Part shown: one piece after another, positions 37,096-48,202 of the stretch
Position numbering within the stretch: position 1 is the first letter of the stretch
Layout of the letters: each line of letters opens with the position of its first letter
Assembly (NCBI GenBank): GCA_003024785.1
Contig: PUQB01000266.1
Location: 124,001 to 188,000, forward strand
Reading direction: 5' to 3'
DNA from: Selaginella tamariscina
Taxonomy: Eukaryota > Streptophyta > Lycopodiopsida > Selaginellales > Selaginellaceae
Length of the DNA: 64,000 nucleotides
Position numbers and translations under genes: made by a program
The notes under the pieces: model-generated
What the model saw: the letters and a program-made list of their open reading frames with translations, nothing else
What the model was told of the DNA's origin: nothing
The model's database searches: none

Positions 37096-37700
37096 TTGCC
37101 AGGTTCGTCTCCACCGGCAAGAGCCCCATATCGGTTGAATCCTCAAGAGTTAGTAGAATTGAAGAGACAGCTGACAGAATTGATTGGTCGAGGACACATT
37201 CGACCTAGTCGATCGCCATATGGTGCACCTATCTTGTTCGTAATGAAAAAGGATGGTACGATGCGAATGTGTGTGGACTATCGAGCGCTGAACGCGATAA
37301 CTATCAAAAATAAGTATCCTCTTCCACGAGTGGACGACTTATTTGATAGGCTATCAAAAGCAAAGTATTTTTCAAGAATAGACTTGAGATCGGGTACCAT
37401 CAGATTCGGGTAGCAGAGAATGACATTGAGAAGACCGCTTTTCGAACGCGTTATGGATCATTTGAGTTTCTAGTCTTGCCATTCGGGTTGTGCAATGCTC
37501 CAGCAACTTTTTGCACAATGATGGATGATGTGTTTAGAGACTATCTAGACGAGTTCGTAGTGGTGTATATTGATGACATTCTGATTTTCAGTTCGACAAT
37601 TGAGGAACATGTGGAACACTTAGAAAAAGTGTTTCAGAGGTTGAGAGAGAATTGTATGCTAAAGAAAGCAAGTGCGCATTTGGTCAAACCAAGATAGATT
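37096..37700 (+). pseudogene. Reverse transcriptase of the young gypsy element, frameshifted
   Basis: The first piece has [56 protein letters not shown] and FSRIDLRSG. After a frame change near 37,395 the second piece has MPFGLCNAPATF and the catalytic YIDD at 37,566-37,577. A further frame change follows at about 37,655. All hallmark motifs of a gypsy reverse transcriptase are retained. Confidence 0.92.
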
Positions 37701-38420
37701 TCTTGGGACACTTGATCTCAGGTGGGGAGGTTGCCATGGACCCAAAGAAAATTCAAGCTATTACTGAGTGGATGACTTTAAAAGATGTGCATGAAGTTAG
37801 ATCATTTCTTGGTCTAAGGGTATTACCGAAGATTCATAAAGGGTTACTCGGAAATAGCGGCCCCATTGACAGATCTTACGAAAACATTCCATGGCATTGG
37901 ACTCCAGAGTGCCAACGTGCGTTCGTCAAACTCAAAGAGGCTATCTCTTCTGAGCCAGTTTTGCAGTTGCCCATCTTTGAAGATCCCTTTGAAGTAGAAT
38001 GTGACGCTTCCGACTTTGCAATTGGTGGTGTATTGCAACAAAAAGGACATCCAGTGTCCTTTTTCGAAGAAGTTAGATGCCGCGCAAACTCGATGGCCTA
38101 CTCACGAAAAGGAGATGTATGCTATTGTTGCTTCCTTGGAGTATTGGCGTCATTATCTTCCAAGTCATGGCACTGTGGTTTGGACAGATAGTGTAACTCT
38201 AAGGTATTTTGAAACGCAGCCGAAGCTATCCCAAGTATGCTAGATGGCAGCAGAAGTTGGCACGATTTCAGCCTGAAATCAACATAAGCGGGAAAGGACA
38301 ATGTGGTAGCTGATGCACTCAGTAGAAAGGGTCATCTTCGTATTATGTCAGCACCCATGTCAACTTTGGTGGATGAATTTGTGACGGCGTATCCTCAGGA
38401 CAAGTTTGCTAAGGAGCTTT
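37652..38420 (+). pseudogene. RT connection and RNase H domains of the young gypsy element, frameshifted
   Basis: CAFGQTKIDFLGHLIS starts this block. The RNase H begins at FEVECDASDFAIGGVLQQKG near 37,988 (catalytic Asp in DASD). After a frame change near 38,065 it continues with THEKEMYAIVASLEYWRHYL (catalytic Glu) and WTDS..LRYF (catalytic Asp). A poorly conserved tail reaches 38,420. RNase H removes the RNA strand during reverse transcription. Confidence 0.88.
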
Positions 38421-38500
38421 GAGCCTGGTGGCAAAGAGGAAACAAGTTCATCAATTACGAAGAGATGGTAATATTCCAGCAGGAATAGAAAGTCGAATGG

Positions 38501-39620
38501 ATGCACTCAAACAGGCCATTTTGCGTACGAGATGGAGTTCTTTATTATAAAGAAAAGAGACTCTATGTTCCAGAAGGGACATGGAGGGAGAGGCTATTAA
38601 GAGAGCATCACGACGTTCCTTTGGCAGGACATGGTGGAAGGCATAAGACGTTGGCTTTGTTGAAGGGATTCTATTGGCCGGGTATGATAGATGATGTTGC
38701 CAAGTATGTCAAGACATGCCCCACATGTCAACAAGTAAAGAGCGATCGCAAAAACGAGCTGGGAAGTTGCAGTGTATACCGATTCCAGAGCGGCCATTTC
38801 AAAGTGTTACTTTGGACTTTATCATGGGATTGCCAAAATCTTGTGGTTTTGCGCTCATGGTGGTAGTCGATCGGTTTTCAAAGGTTGCTCATTTCATTCC
38901 AACTGTAGAGACAGTGAATGCAATTCAAGCAGCAAGTTGTTCTTCCACGAAGTCATAAGAGTGCGCGGACTACCGGAAACGATGATCTCAGATCGGGATC
39001 CTCGGTTTACGGCAAGTTTTGGGGAACGTTGTTTAAGCAGTTTGGTACGATGCTAGTTTAGTACGCTTACATCCACAAACGATGGTCAACGGAGAGGGTA
39101 ACCGACAAGTCGAGGACTATCTCAGATGCTATGTTCAAGGTGATCAACTTGATTGGGCTGAACACTTAGATATGGCTGAGATATGTTACAATAACTCGAT
39201 GCACACTGCAATCGGATGTAGCCCGATGGAAGTGTTAACTGGGAATAAGGGTGGTATTCCTCAGAGTATGGTGTTACCGAAAGACGATAGCAATCGAGTT
39301 CCATCTGTAGCAGAGTTCACGGGACAATTGTATCGAACATGGGAAGCTGCTCGTCAAGCGATGGCTGCAGCACAGGAAAGGTATCGTCAGCAGTACGATA
39401 AGCATCGGCGGGATGTAGAGTATCAGGTTGGGGATATGGTATTGTTGAGTACCAAAAACCTGAAGGTTCCAATGACTCTTTCGAGGAAGTTTCTATCGCA
39501 CTACATAGGTCCATACAAGGTGGTGAAGCAAGTAGGGAAAGTGGCTTATGAGTTGGATCTTCCTCCAGAGTTGGGAACAATACACAATGTGTTTCATGTC
39601 AATTTGCTCGAGCCATTCCA
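38501..39620 (+). pseudogene. Integrase of the young gypsy element, frameshifted
   Basis: The zinc-binding HHCC domain spans HHDVPLAGHGGRHKT and TCPTCQQ (38,608-38,745). The catalytic core starts FQSVTLDFIMGLPKS (first Asp) near 38,800, continues with MISDRDPRFTA (second Asp) near 38,980, and then GDQLDWAEHLDMAEICYNNS. The catalytic Glu expected near 39,100 falls where frames change and is not clear. A GPY/F module (FLSHYIGPYKVVKQVGKVAY, then NVFHVNLLEPF) lies at 39,490-39,615. Confidence 0.9.
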
Positions 39621-39681
39621 CAAAGATGAGAAACATCCGCAAAGATATGAAAACTTACGTCCGCCCCCTGAGCTGGTTCAT

Positions 39682-39871
39682 GAAGGTACGGAGTACGAAG
39701 TCGAATCCATATTGGGCAAAAGGAAGGTTTATGGACCGCGAAAACGTAAGTTTGAGTATCTCGTCAAATGGAAAGGCTATCCGCGTGCGAATCGACATGG
39801 GAACCATTGGAGAATCTACAAAACGCGATGGAGTTGGTGAATGAGTTTGAGGCAAGGTCTCAAACTAATTA
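39682..39871 (+). pseudogene. C-terminal chromodomain of the young gypsy element, frameshifted
   Basis: YEVESILGKRKVYGPRKRKF leads to EYLVKWKGYP. A one-base shift near 39,790 is needed to reach STWEPLENLQNAMELVNEFE and the stop at 39,869. This is the classical chromodomain pattern of plant chromoviruses, which targets integration to marked chromatin. Confidence 0.88.
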
Positions 39872-40236
39872 AGGAATAAAGTTATTTCTTCTTAACCTAG
39901 GGGCCGACAGACAACATTAACTAGAGGCCTCCGATATAAATTCTAGTTAACTAAAAGAAATTAACTAACTTGTTGTCTGTGTCGGGTGACAGACTTTGCA
40001 GACGTGCAAAAGGTCTCCAAATGACTTCTTGTCGCAGGTGGTACCTCCGGCAGCTGAGTTCTCACTCAGTGAACGACGGTTCTGAAGTATTTGGCTTCGC
40101 GTAATGCAAGGGGGGTAATAAAACTTGTGAACTTTTTGCTGACTCCGCATAGAGTGATTAGCGTTAGTTTTCAGTTAATTTTTCCTAACCTAGTCTAGTC
40201 TTGGAGTTAGACGTCAACGAGGACGTTGACATTTTC
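39872..40236 (+). other. 3' untranslated region of the young gypsy element
   Basis: Non-coding, between the chromodomain stop and the polypurine tract. A GC-richer block lies at 39,960-40,100 with no recognised frame. Confidence 0.6.
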
Positions 40237-40250
40237 AAAGGCGGGGAGTG
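40237..40250 (+). other. Polypurine tract
   Basis: AAAGGCGGGGAGTG abuts the 3' LTR. It is the expected second-strand primer of an LTR retroelement, with one interrupting C. Confidence 0.85.
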
Positions 40251-41226
40251 TGTCATAGTTTTTACTATGACTCGACCCTTTACTTTGGGGTTTGACTGTT
40301 GTTACCTACTGGATTATGTGACGAACCCTAGATGTAGAAGAAACAGGCCCGCATAGTGCACTTGGGTATCTAGTGATGGTCCGGCCGGGTGTCGTTAGGT
40401 ATTTGCAAGAAACTCTAGGCGAAGCTAGCACTTCCATTTAGAGAACCCTCCCCCGTTTTGACGTTCCAGGTTAGGGTTCTTTGCAAATTATAGCTTGTCA
40501 AAATAAGGGTTAGGGACACCCCTAGGGTTGACCTAACCCTAGGGTTGCCCTAACCCCACGTCCTAAACCCCCCCCTAGGGGTTAGGTTTAGGATTAGGTT
40601 AGGACAACCATTTTCTCTAAGGGCTGGCATTTCCGTGCCAGCCCACTTACTCACTTAGGTAAACAGGGGGGGGGGGGTCCGTCACATAAATAAGGTAGAG
40701 TATATGTAGTGAGGCTTCCTGGGTTCAAAAAGAGCTCGTTAACCTCCTACCGGTGCAAGCTAAGCTTGTGTCGTCAAGGTGCAACCCTCCGTTGTGCCGC
40801 CCAAACTTCCACACGACAGGGGTACAACCCACCCTAGGGTTAGACTATCCTTATCGTTGGCAGGATCTTGCCTTTGAGATAGGGCACGTCACTTCCAAGG
40901 AGTTAGTCAGATTCCTTGGTCCGAAAACCTGCCGCAAGCTCAAAGACATTGCCCGAGTTCACGTTCCGCAGAACTAGTGGTTGAGGCCTTGCTCCGGCCG
41001 CCTCAACCACGCCAAGCTAGGAACGACACCTAAAGCTCGGCTAGTCCGTGTATCCTGATTCACAAGGTGAGTCTCGTTCATGGACTTAGTCAGTTAGGGT
41101 TTGAGTTCCTAAGGCTTGGGTTCCTAATACGGGTTATTTACCAGATTCCGTGGGGTTTCCAGAGAGGGGATTCCAGGGTTGGCACCTGGCAAGCCGCCTT
41201 TGTGGCACCAGGTAAAAACTCTGACA
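40251..41226 (+). repeat. 3' LTR of the young gypsy element
   Basis: Nearly identical to 33,900-34,885. Differences are mainly indels: 12 rather than 15 Gs at 40,666-40,677, a shorter CCCTAACC stretch near 40,545, and a few substitutions. Confidence 0.95.
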
Positions 41227-41389
41227 GTCATAGGGGGTATGTGTGGGACACATATCCTTGATGAGGTTAGGGCATGAGCCTTTTTAGGTCTTTTGAACAA
41301 GATCCTAAATTTGAAGACTCACATAAAGTGTTGAAGCTAGATGGTCACTTGGTAGCCACATGTTATCCCTTTGGGTTAAAACTCTAACA
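41227..41389 (+). mobile_element. TSD (right) and right part of the split old LTR
   Basis: GTCAT at 41,227-41,231 is the second target-duplication copy. The old LTR then resumes and ends AACTCTAACA at 41,389. TGGTATCATAGC follows at 41,392-41,403, a decayed primer-binding site. Confidence 0.75.
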
Positions 41390-43089
41390 GTTGGTATCAT
41401 AGCATATTCTCTACAGTCAATAGAATTGCCTAAAGTGTAATGTGTTTCAGGATTTAATTAATTTTAAGTTCTTAAAGTACTTTATCATTTTTGGCAAACA
41501 CGTCTGAATTTTGAGCAAAGAGTTGGTCATAAGATCTATAACTTTTACACTTGCTTGGTAAGTAAGTGTGGGTTATGGACTCTAATGTTGAAAGTAGTAC
41601 ACAAAAGGCAACCTCCAAGTTGCATACCAAATTACTTTACATGTTATTTTACTTAATTTACCAAACACTTCCACGAGTTAGTTTGTTGATCATGTGATAT
41701 GCTAAGTTTACACATTATTGAAAATTTTTCTTTTTTTTTTTAAGGTATTTAAAATTGGGATAACATATGATGTATAAACGGACAATGTCCATTGAGTTTT
41801 GGCTTAGGTTAAGATTCAATATCGGATTTGGCAATAGTGTTCGAACATGTAAAGATTTATGTTTAAATATGTGTTTTTGATTTTGAAAAAGGGGCATATT
41901 TAAACATAAGAATGAACACTACATTCTAACAGAAAATGCAAAACAAGTTCTCACTATAATAGCACATGTGTTCTAAAGTGTAACTTAAAAAGCAAGCTAT
42001 AGTGTTGGACTTATGATACAATAGAAAGTCATGTATTAACATATGTTTAATATGTTAAATGGTTAGTTCGAAAACGCAATATAATCAAAATATTGTGTGA
42101 TGTTCGCAGTATTTCGATGACGTTAGTTACAAGTGACATTAAGTTGATTGTATTGTTGAATTCAAATCTCTTAATTTGGACAAGTATAACTTGAAATCTT
42201 AATAATTATAAGCGTGCACTTTGTATTCAAGTTAGCTAGCTCAACTAACTTGATTATGAAATATTTTCATGTGAGATCATGAGAAGGAGATAGAATGATA
42301 ACTTTTGGCAGTAAAGGGATTTAATATTGCATTCCTATCAGTGCAATTTTGGGGCATATAATGGTATGATTTACTAGAAACAGAAATATTGAAAAATATA
42401 CATTTACATTTTTAGTTTATTAGGACTTGCATAGTGAATGTGTTTGGTGCACATTTGTGCATTTTCATTGTTGACTCTTTAAGCTTGAAATATGTAATGT
42501 TATTTGCACTATGGGATAAAACTCTTGAACAAGGGTGATTTCTTAGTTAATAAGAGAATTAAATAAGATTCTTCACTTTGCTTACTAATTAAGTAAGAAA
42601 ATTTGTTAAGTTTGATAGGTTATCTTTGGTGGTGTCGATGAGTAAAAAATAGTCAAATATTCATTTCGAAGGTTTTGGTACATGTAGAAGTAAGTATTTA
42701 GTGGAATTTAAAAGTTGGTGTTGATTTTCGATATTAGAAATCAAATACGATTATTTGAAAAGTTAGTTTCTTGACTCTACATCATATACACAAATGTGGG
42801 CATTTAAAAAACATACAAAAGTTTACTTGACCCAAGGTTTGATGGTATTTCTTAAGCTCATTGTCGATTCTATTTCAAGGATTGATGGTGTTCCTTGAGT
42901 TAAGTTTTATATCTATGAAAGTATGATGTTGAGTTGCTAAGATAGCTCAAGAAGATGGTCTCCCTTTTCGAGGATCATGATCATATCTCTAGTGTATGAT
43001 TCGGTATTCCGTTCGTGACTATGAGGTTTCATATCACTTCATTTGTTGAGATATTTATACTCTAGACTTTGAAAGTATTTGACATATAG
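41390..43089. other. Presumed internal region of the old element, non-coding now
   Basis: Starts with the decayed primer site. No gag or pol motif is recognisable in any frame. Composition is AT-rich with scattered short open frames. It may be a decayed or naturally non-coding (LARD-like) internal region. Confidence 0.5.
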
Positions 43090-43660
43090 CGTTAGCCCGA
43101 TGAGATAACACGTGGCAACATATGGCTACCAAGTGGTCATCTGGCGTCAACACCTTGTGTGAATAACGCTAAGTCTTCCAAATGACCCCAAGAGTCTAAT
43201 TCAATTGCCTAATTAAGCAAGAGACTCAAAGTCCTACCCTAAATCTTCTAAAATGACTATCCCCTAAACATTAAAGGTTAACTTAAATAAACTTTAAAAT
43301 CTTGTCTCAATAGACTTAAACAAGTTCATGCCTTAACTCCACGAAGAAGATATGTCCCACACATACCCTTGTGACAAAGCTAAGGCATCGTCACTTATCC
43401 TTTGAGGAATCATTCTTATTCAGGAGTGGGGTACCCTAAACCACAATTAACTCTTAAGGGTTTGAGTGGCTAAGTCGTACCTTAGACTTAGGACTAGTAA
43501 CACGAGTGTGCGCCATAGGTGGATACGAGTGTTTTGCTAAGTAAACTCCCTAAGATTAAGTTTGGATAATCCTAAGTACATAACTTGCGAGTGCTTCATG
43601 AAAGGGTTCTTGCTAATGAGCTTGAGATTAAGAGTTTTCAACACTAATTTGTACTTTGAA
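43090..43660 (-). repeat. Inverted fragment of the old LTR
   Basis: The reverse complement matches the old LTR across the insertion point. It carries GATAAGTGACGATGCCTTAG and then CTTTGTCACAAGGGTATGTG, equivalent to 33,871-33,899 joined to 41,232 onward. It also matches the CACTCGCAAG...GTACTTAG block (33,660) and the 'ggctaccaagtggtcat' block (41,341). It therefore shows the empty site before the young element inserted. Confidence 0.85.
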
Positions 43661-44500
43661 AGTTTGAAAAGTTATTTAGGAAATGTTGGGTTATAATTTA
43701 ATTTATAAAGAATAAAATACTTTTATTCCATTTAATTAATTACTCATGTATGGTTGTTTAATTCATTGTTAATTCATTTTTGCTTGATTCATTATCTTTT
43801 TAATAAATTCTTTATAACTTTAAACAAATTTATTTGGACACTGTTTGGAAATTCTTTTTCTTGATAAAAAAAATTATTATAAAGTTCAATGGTGAGATAC
43901 GAATACTACCTTACCCGTAGTATTCGTATCTCACCCATTGAACTTTATAATAATTTTTATAATAAAAAACACTAAAAAATATAGCATTAAAAAGGAAATC
44001 ATATAATAATGTAACATATTTAAATATAAATATATAAGCAAGATAAATAAAAAATTTATTCAACTCACTAGGAAATGTATACCCAGGCGAGTTTACACTT
44101 TAAATTGGTGCAATCAAAATTCTGAACTCATGTGTGTAATTCTAGACTCATGTGTATGGCCGTGAACTGATGTGTAATTTACACATGTAAGTTTGTAAGT
44201 GAGTTTAGTATGTGTGTTTATAAGTACATTTTAATTTATTTAAGAATTTTAATGATATTTATTTTTTAATTTATTATTTGTTATTTAAAAGCTCAATAAT
44301 ATTACAAGCGCCTCCATTACATTACATATGCCAGACTAAATTCCTTGCCTTGTTCAAGACCTACTGCAACAACTCCTTGCCTTGTACGCGACCTCATATA
44401 TTTACAACTTCCCAAAGTTGTATATATGTACATATGTATGTAAGTATAAGTGTAATTACTTACATATGTGTGTGTGTGTGTTACACACACACACACACAC
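43661..44500. other. AT-rich intergenic DNA with a hairpin and microsatellites
   Basis: No gene is seen. It holds the hairpin at 43,868-43,957. (GT)n and (CA)n tracts at about 44,468-44,500 face each other and could pair. Confidence 0.6.
43868..43957. repeat. Near-perfect 40-bp hairpin with a 9-base loop
   Basis: The left arm 43,868-43,908 and right arm 43,918-43,957 are reverse complements apart from one extra C (CACC versus CACCC). The apex is TACTA...TAGTA around CCTTACCCG. It could be a small foldback element, a remnant of a palindromic transposon end, or a hairpin RNA template. Confidence 0.9.
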
Positions 44501-44510
44501 TTATATATAC

Positions 44511-44748
44511 TTAGGAGGAAATTTTCGACTTCGATATAGGTGATGTCTTGAACTACCGCCCTCGGCCCAATCTGCACAGGTCAGTACTCACAGTCTTGTA
44601 TATTACGAATGTATATATGTATATTTACAGCCTCCTAAAGTTGTATAAATGTAGATATACACATGTATACCAAAACGCCTGCGAAAGAACCAAGAATACA
44701 CCAGAATTCATCATATCAATAACAATACACCACCCTTCACTATATATA

Positions 44749-44784
<36 letters not shown>

Positions 44785-44818
44785 TAGACACACACACACA
44801 CAACACACAACTTACAAT

Positions 44819-44849
<31 letters not shown>

Positions 44850-45480
44850 CACGTGTGTATATACGTGTACATTGAATGACATAAAACAACAGCATGCAAC
44901 TGTATAGCCAATAAACAAACTGCATATGTATATGCGTCACGGATACGATATACATCTACACACACACACGCAAACCACTTTGATCAACACATATATACAC
45001 ATGCATATATGTGTGTATATAGAAATTCAGCAGTGATAAAATCGAGGGAAATGCTTACCACTTTGAAGAGAGAGCCATCCACATCTAGTTTTCTTCTGAT
45101 TGGCAGCCTGAGGACTCTGTGGAGCAACAGCTTCAGGAGATCCCTGCTTCAGCCCATAGTGTGAAATCTTGGATTTCCTGTGTGCAAGGACTTGTTGGGG
45201 AGACGGGGGAAGGATATCTGAAGTACGAGCAATTCTTTGTGAGGAAATCTGAAATACAGGTAATACTTCGGGACCTGGGTGTACGGAGGAGACGAACACC
45301 CTGGATCTACTGCTACCATTGAGACTGGTCCCATTACTTCGAATTAGAGGCCAGATTCGTACCTGAAGATGCATTGAATGCGCCATCGCAGGCAAACACG
45401 CAAGCACACGCACGTTGCGGCTAGATTCGTACCTGGAGACGCATCAGAGGCGATTGAGGAGATATCCGAGCAGATCCTTC
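44511..45480 (-). pseudogene. Fragment resembling the N-terminus of a plant DNA-3-methyladenine glycosylase I
   Basis: The exon at 45,059 to about 45,360 (minus) is Ser/Pro-rich and contains QQVLAHRKSKISHYGLKQGS followed by KKTRCGW before a GT donor. Plant TAG/MAG1-type glycosylases have a similar 'RK.RI.HYG' segment followed by 'K.RC.W', which starts the catalytic fold that excises alkylated adenine. A second short exon, 44,511-44,571 (AVVQDITYIEVENFLL), is weakly compatible. The catalytic domain is not found, and 44,580-45,050 is microsatellite-rich intron-like DNA. The 5' side holds a short tandem duplication (GATTCGTACCTG(A/G)AGA at 45,355 and 45,425). The assignment rests on a short motif. 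Confidence 0.4.
44748..44850. repeat. Microsatellite cluster (AT, GTAT, CA, GT, GA)
   Basis: Consecutive simple repeats: (AT)n, (GTAT)n with six or seven units, (CA)n, (GT)n and (GA)n, in about 100 bases. Confidence 0.95.
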
Positions 45481-46139
45481 CACGGTGGGTGCATTGTACA
45501 AGGCGTGGGTTAGGGCTTCTCACGATTCCTTGTGCTTCTCTTCGTACCTAGATCTAACTGACTTACGTTTAACATTTCAGAACGTGAAATGTTACGGTTA
45601 ATTTTATTAAATCCTATAATATATACATAATATCATTATTCATATTAATATTTTAAATTTCTATAATCTAAGGCAAAGATTTGCATTTTCTTAAAATATA
45701 ATACTTTACTAAATATTTATAAATAATCTTTAAATTTATATATAATTTATTCCTTAATATTTTTTTTGCTTTATTATTCTTAATATTTATTGAAAAATTA
45801 ATTTATTAATTCTAAAGTAGTATATTTTATATATTAAGTGTTTTGACAATATATAAATTATTTATTTAAAATAATTTGACATCAATAAGAGAGTTATTTT
45901 ATAAAAGTAAATAAATATAGATAAACTTTTTATTAATTAAATAGTATAATTAAATGTGTTTATATTAGGCCCACTTTCCACTAGTGGGTGGTTATTTGGT
46001 CCTTGCTAAATTAAAAAAAAATGCTACATCATTAATAATAAACCACTTTAGTTTTCCACTAGAGTGATTAATTGAATTAAAAATTAAATTATCAGTCAAC
46101 AATTTCTATTTAACCATGGTTAATGGGTTTTTTTTTTTC
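45481..46139. other. AT-rich intergenic DNA, no gene seen
   Basis: A short GC-richer piece at 45,481-45,560 may be the 5' leader of the glycosylase-like fragment. The rest is AT-rich up to the truncation point of the carboxypeptidase pseudogene. Confidence 0.5.
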
Positions 46140-47518
46140 AATTAAGGTTTTTGGGCTTATGACTTCTTTCAAAAGTTTATCAAGCTGTGGACTTGCAGAA
46201 GGTAGAAACGAGGACCAGCAACAGAGTGATCAACATTAATATATGCAATTGCTCGAGCAGATAATAAGTTCAAGTTTTGCTCTACCCATTCTGTAGAGCC
46301 AATCTAATAAAAATTAAAAATATTAAATCAATAAAATTAAACTATATTGTTCAAGTATTGTTTGAAAATCTAATAGATATGTATACACTTACAAACACAT
46401 ACATATACTATGTGTGTTTACCTACATATATAGTACACATTTATATGATACCTACGTATAATCAATATATATATATAATATAAGATAATTAACCAGTCCA
46501 TATTCCTCGGCATCCCAGCTGCATAATACAATTGTTCTCTTGGGCTTCCAGCCTTGTTTAAGCAGCTTACCAAATCCTCTAGCAGTCTATTAGATATATA
46601 AATAAAAAAAGCTTTTAAATTAAATATCATAATAAAAGTTATACATTATATAATTGATTTTATATATGAAAATACCTCAAGGAGACATGCAGTGCCACTA
46701 TTAGGATCTGTTGCTCCAAAGTCCATGCATCTCTATGGTTTCCAAGTAACACATACCTGAAATTTGTATATATATATATATTAAATACATATATCTATTT
46801 ATTTAAAGATATTATACAAATATATATATATATAAAGATAAAAACCTGTCGGGTTCTTCGGAACCTCTTATAATACCCAGTACATTTCTTATAGGACTCT
46901 CTGTAAAGTTCGCCTGGGAATAACAATATATATATATATATAATCGTATTTTTTGCACGTATATACAAATAAACAAATATACACGTATATATAGTGTACC
47001 TCATACGTGAGGTTGAGTTTTGCAGGGCCTCTACCAAGGCGATAAACTGGAATATCCAACGCTCCCTGCCAATCCGACGGAAGCCACGTCACCGGAAAGT
47101 GCTGCTAAAATTGATAAAGCATCCCTTGCTGAAATTGGTAATGCAGGTATCTTCGGAAGCTCCACGTCAGATTCTTCGAATCTTTCAGAATCTTTAGCTA
47201 AAATAACACATGAACAATTATATATTGCTTTTTACACACACACGCATGTTGTGTATGCGTGTGTAGATATACTTACTACTAGGCCATCCTGGAGTGAGGG
47301 GGTCCCCATTAGTTGTAAGCAAAGAGCCCCGTTGAACACCACTTAAGGGCAACCATGGTGAAAAAGGGTAATGTGTATCAGTGCCCTTATGTGCATAATC
47401 AAAAGGGTCAGAATAAACTATACAACCGACTGCACCAGCCAATGCAGCATTCTTTACGATGTCTCCACGGTATATCTTCCCATATCTTGCAATAACAACT
47501 GGAAAACAATAATATAAA

Positions 47519-47606
<88 letters not shown>

Positions 47607-48202
47607 ACGCATATAATATATTATAAATATACAATGTTTATACCTGCTCCTTTAACCTCAACACCCTTCCTTTTTAAAAGCAAAAATCTTCTTCCCCGCC
47701 ATAGTTTGCATAAACCACTTCAGCAGTGACATTTCCAGACGGAGAATATGCGAAAAATGTGGGAATTACCTTAATCATAAATTTAAAACTTTAACATAAA
47801 ATATGATAATTAAAAATATAATAAATAATATTATTAATGAACAGTTTATTATATATATTATATATATATTACCTTAGAGTTTGTTGTATAAGGATCTTCC
47901 TCAAAAGCTTGTTCCCGAAGGGAAAAACTCTGTGTAGAACCGTTAGATAAAACAAGAGATAAACTCCGATGGACAGGATAGGACAGCAAAACTTCGTAAT
48001 CTGCATAATGCGAAGAAATTCTGGAATTTTTCAGCAGATTAAAAAACATATCCTGCGGTTGAGAAATCTTCTGAAGATCCAGCAACGTGCGGCTCAGATG
48101 TGATGTCGTGGAGAAATTTTGAAATTGTATCATTTGAGAGATTTGATATGAAGGTTTCTTCAAAGTGTTGTACAGCATTTGGTGCAAAATTATAGGTGAC
48201 AA
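46140..48202 (-). pseudogene. AMP1-like: AMP1-like glutamate carboxypeptidase II (M28 peptidase) pseudogene, 3'-truncated
   Basis: The exons read in family order on the minus strand. 48,202-47,870 has ADYEVLLSYPVHRSLSLVLS. About 47,770-47,645 has VIPTFFAYSPSGNV and VVYANYGGEEDF. About 47,500-47,279 is the PA domain (VVIARYGKIYRGDIVKNAAL, GVQRGSLL, GDPLTPGWP). About 47,200-47,000 has LPKIPALPIS and DWQGALDIPVYRLGRG. About 46,920-46,855 has NVLGIIRGSEEPD. 46,760-46,675 has YVLLGNHRDAWT and ATDPNSGTACLLE. About 46,590-46,490 has [20 protein letters not shown], and about 46,310-46,150 has [13 protein letters not shown]. The zinc ligands and catalytic acids H, D, EE and D are present. The remaining third (last His ligand and dimerisation domain) is missing. 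Single-base frameshifts occur after EED, before PSDWQG, after DAWT and near the 3' end. AMP1 in Arabidopsis controls meristem size and miRNA-mediated translation at the ER. Confidence 0.88.
47523..47603. repeat. Compound (AT)n-(GT)n microsatellite in an intron of the AMP1-like pseudogene
   Basis: About 17 AT units are followed, after ATTATATCT, by about 19 GT units. Confidence 0.95.

Larger units (their letters stand above)
33900..41226 (+). mobile_element. Full-length Ty3/gypsy chromovirus-type retrotransposon, 7.3 kb
   Basis: The element has near-identical LTRs (986 and 976 bases), a 5-bp TSD, an initiator-Met primer-binding site, gag with a zinc knuckle, protease, reverse transcriptase, RNase H, integrase, a C-terminal chromodomain and a polypurine tract, in gypsy order (integrase after RNase H). 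LTRs begin TGTCA and end TGACA. High LTR identity implies recent insertion, yet the coding region is broken by many small frameshifts. It sits inside an older LTR of its own family. Confidence 0.95.
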
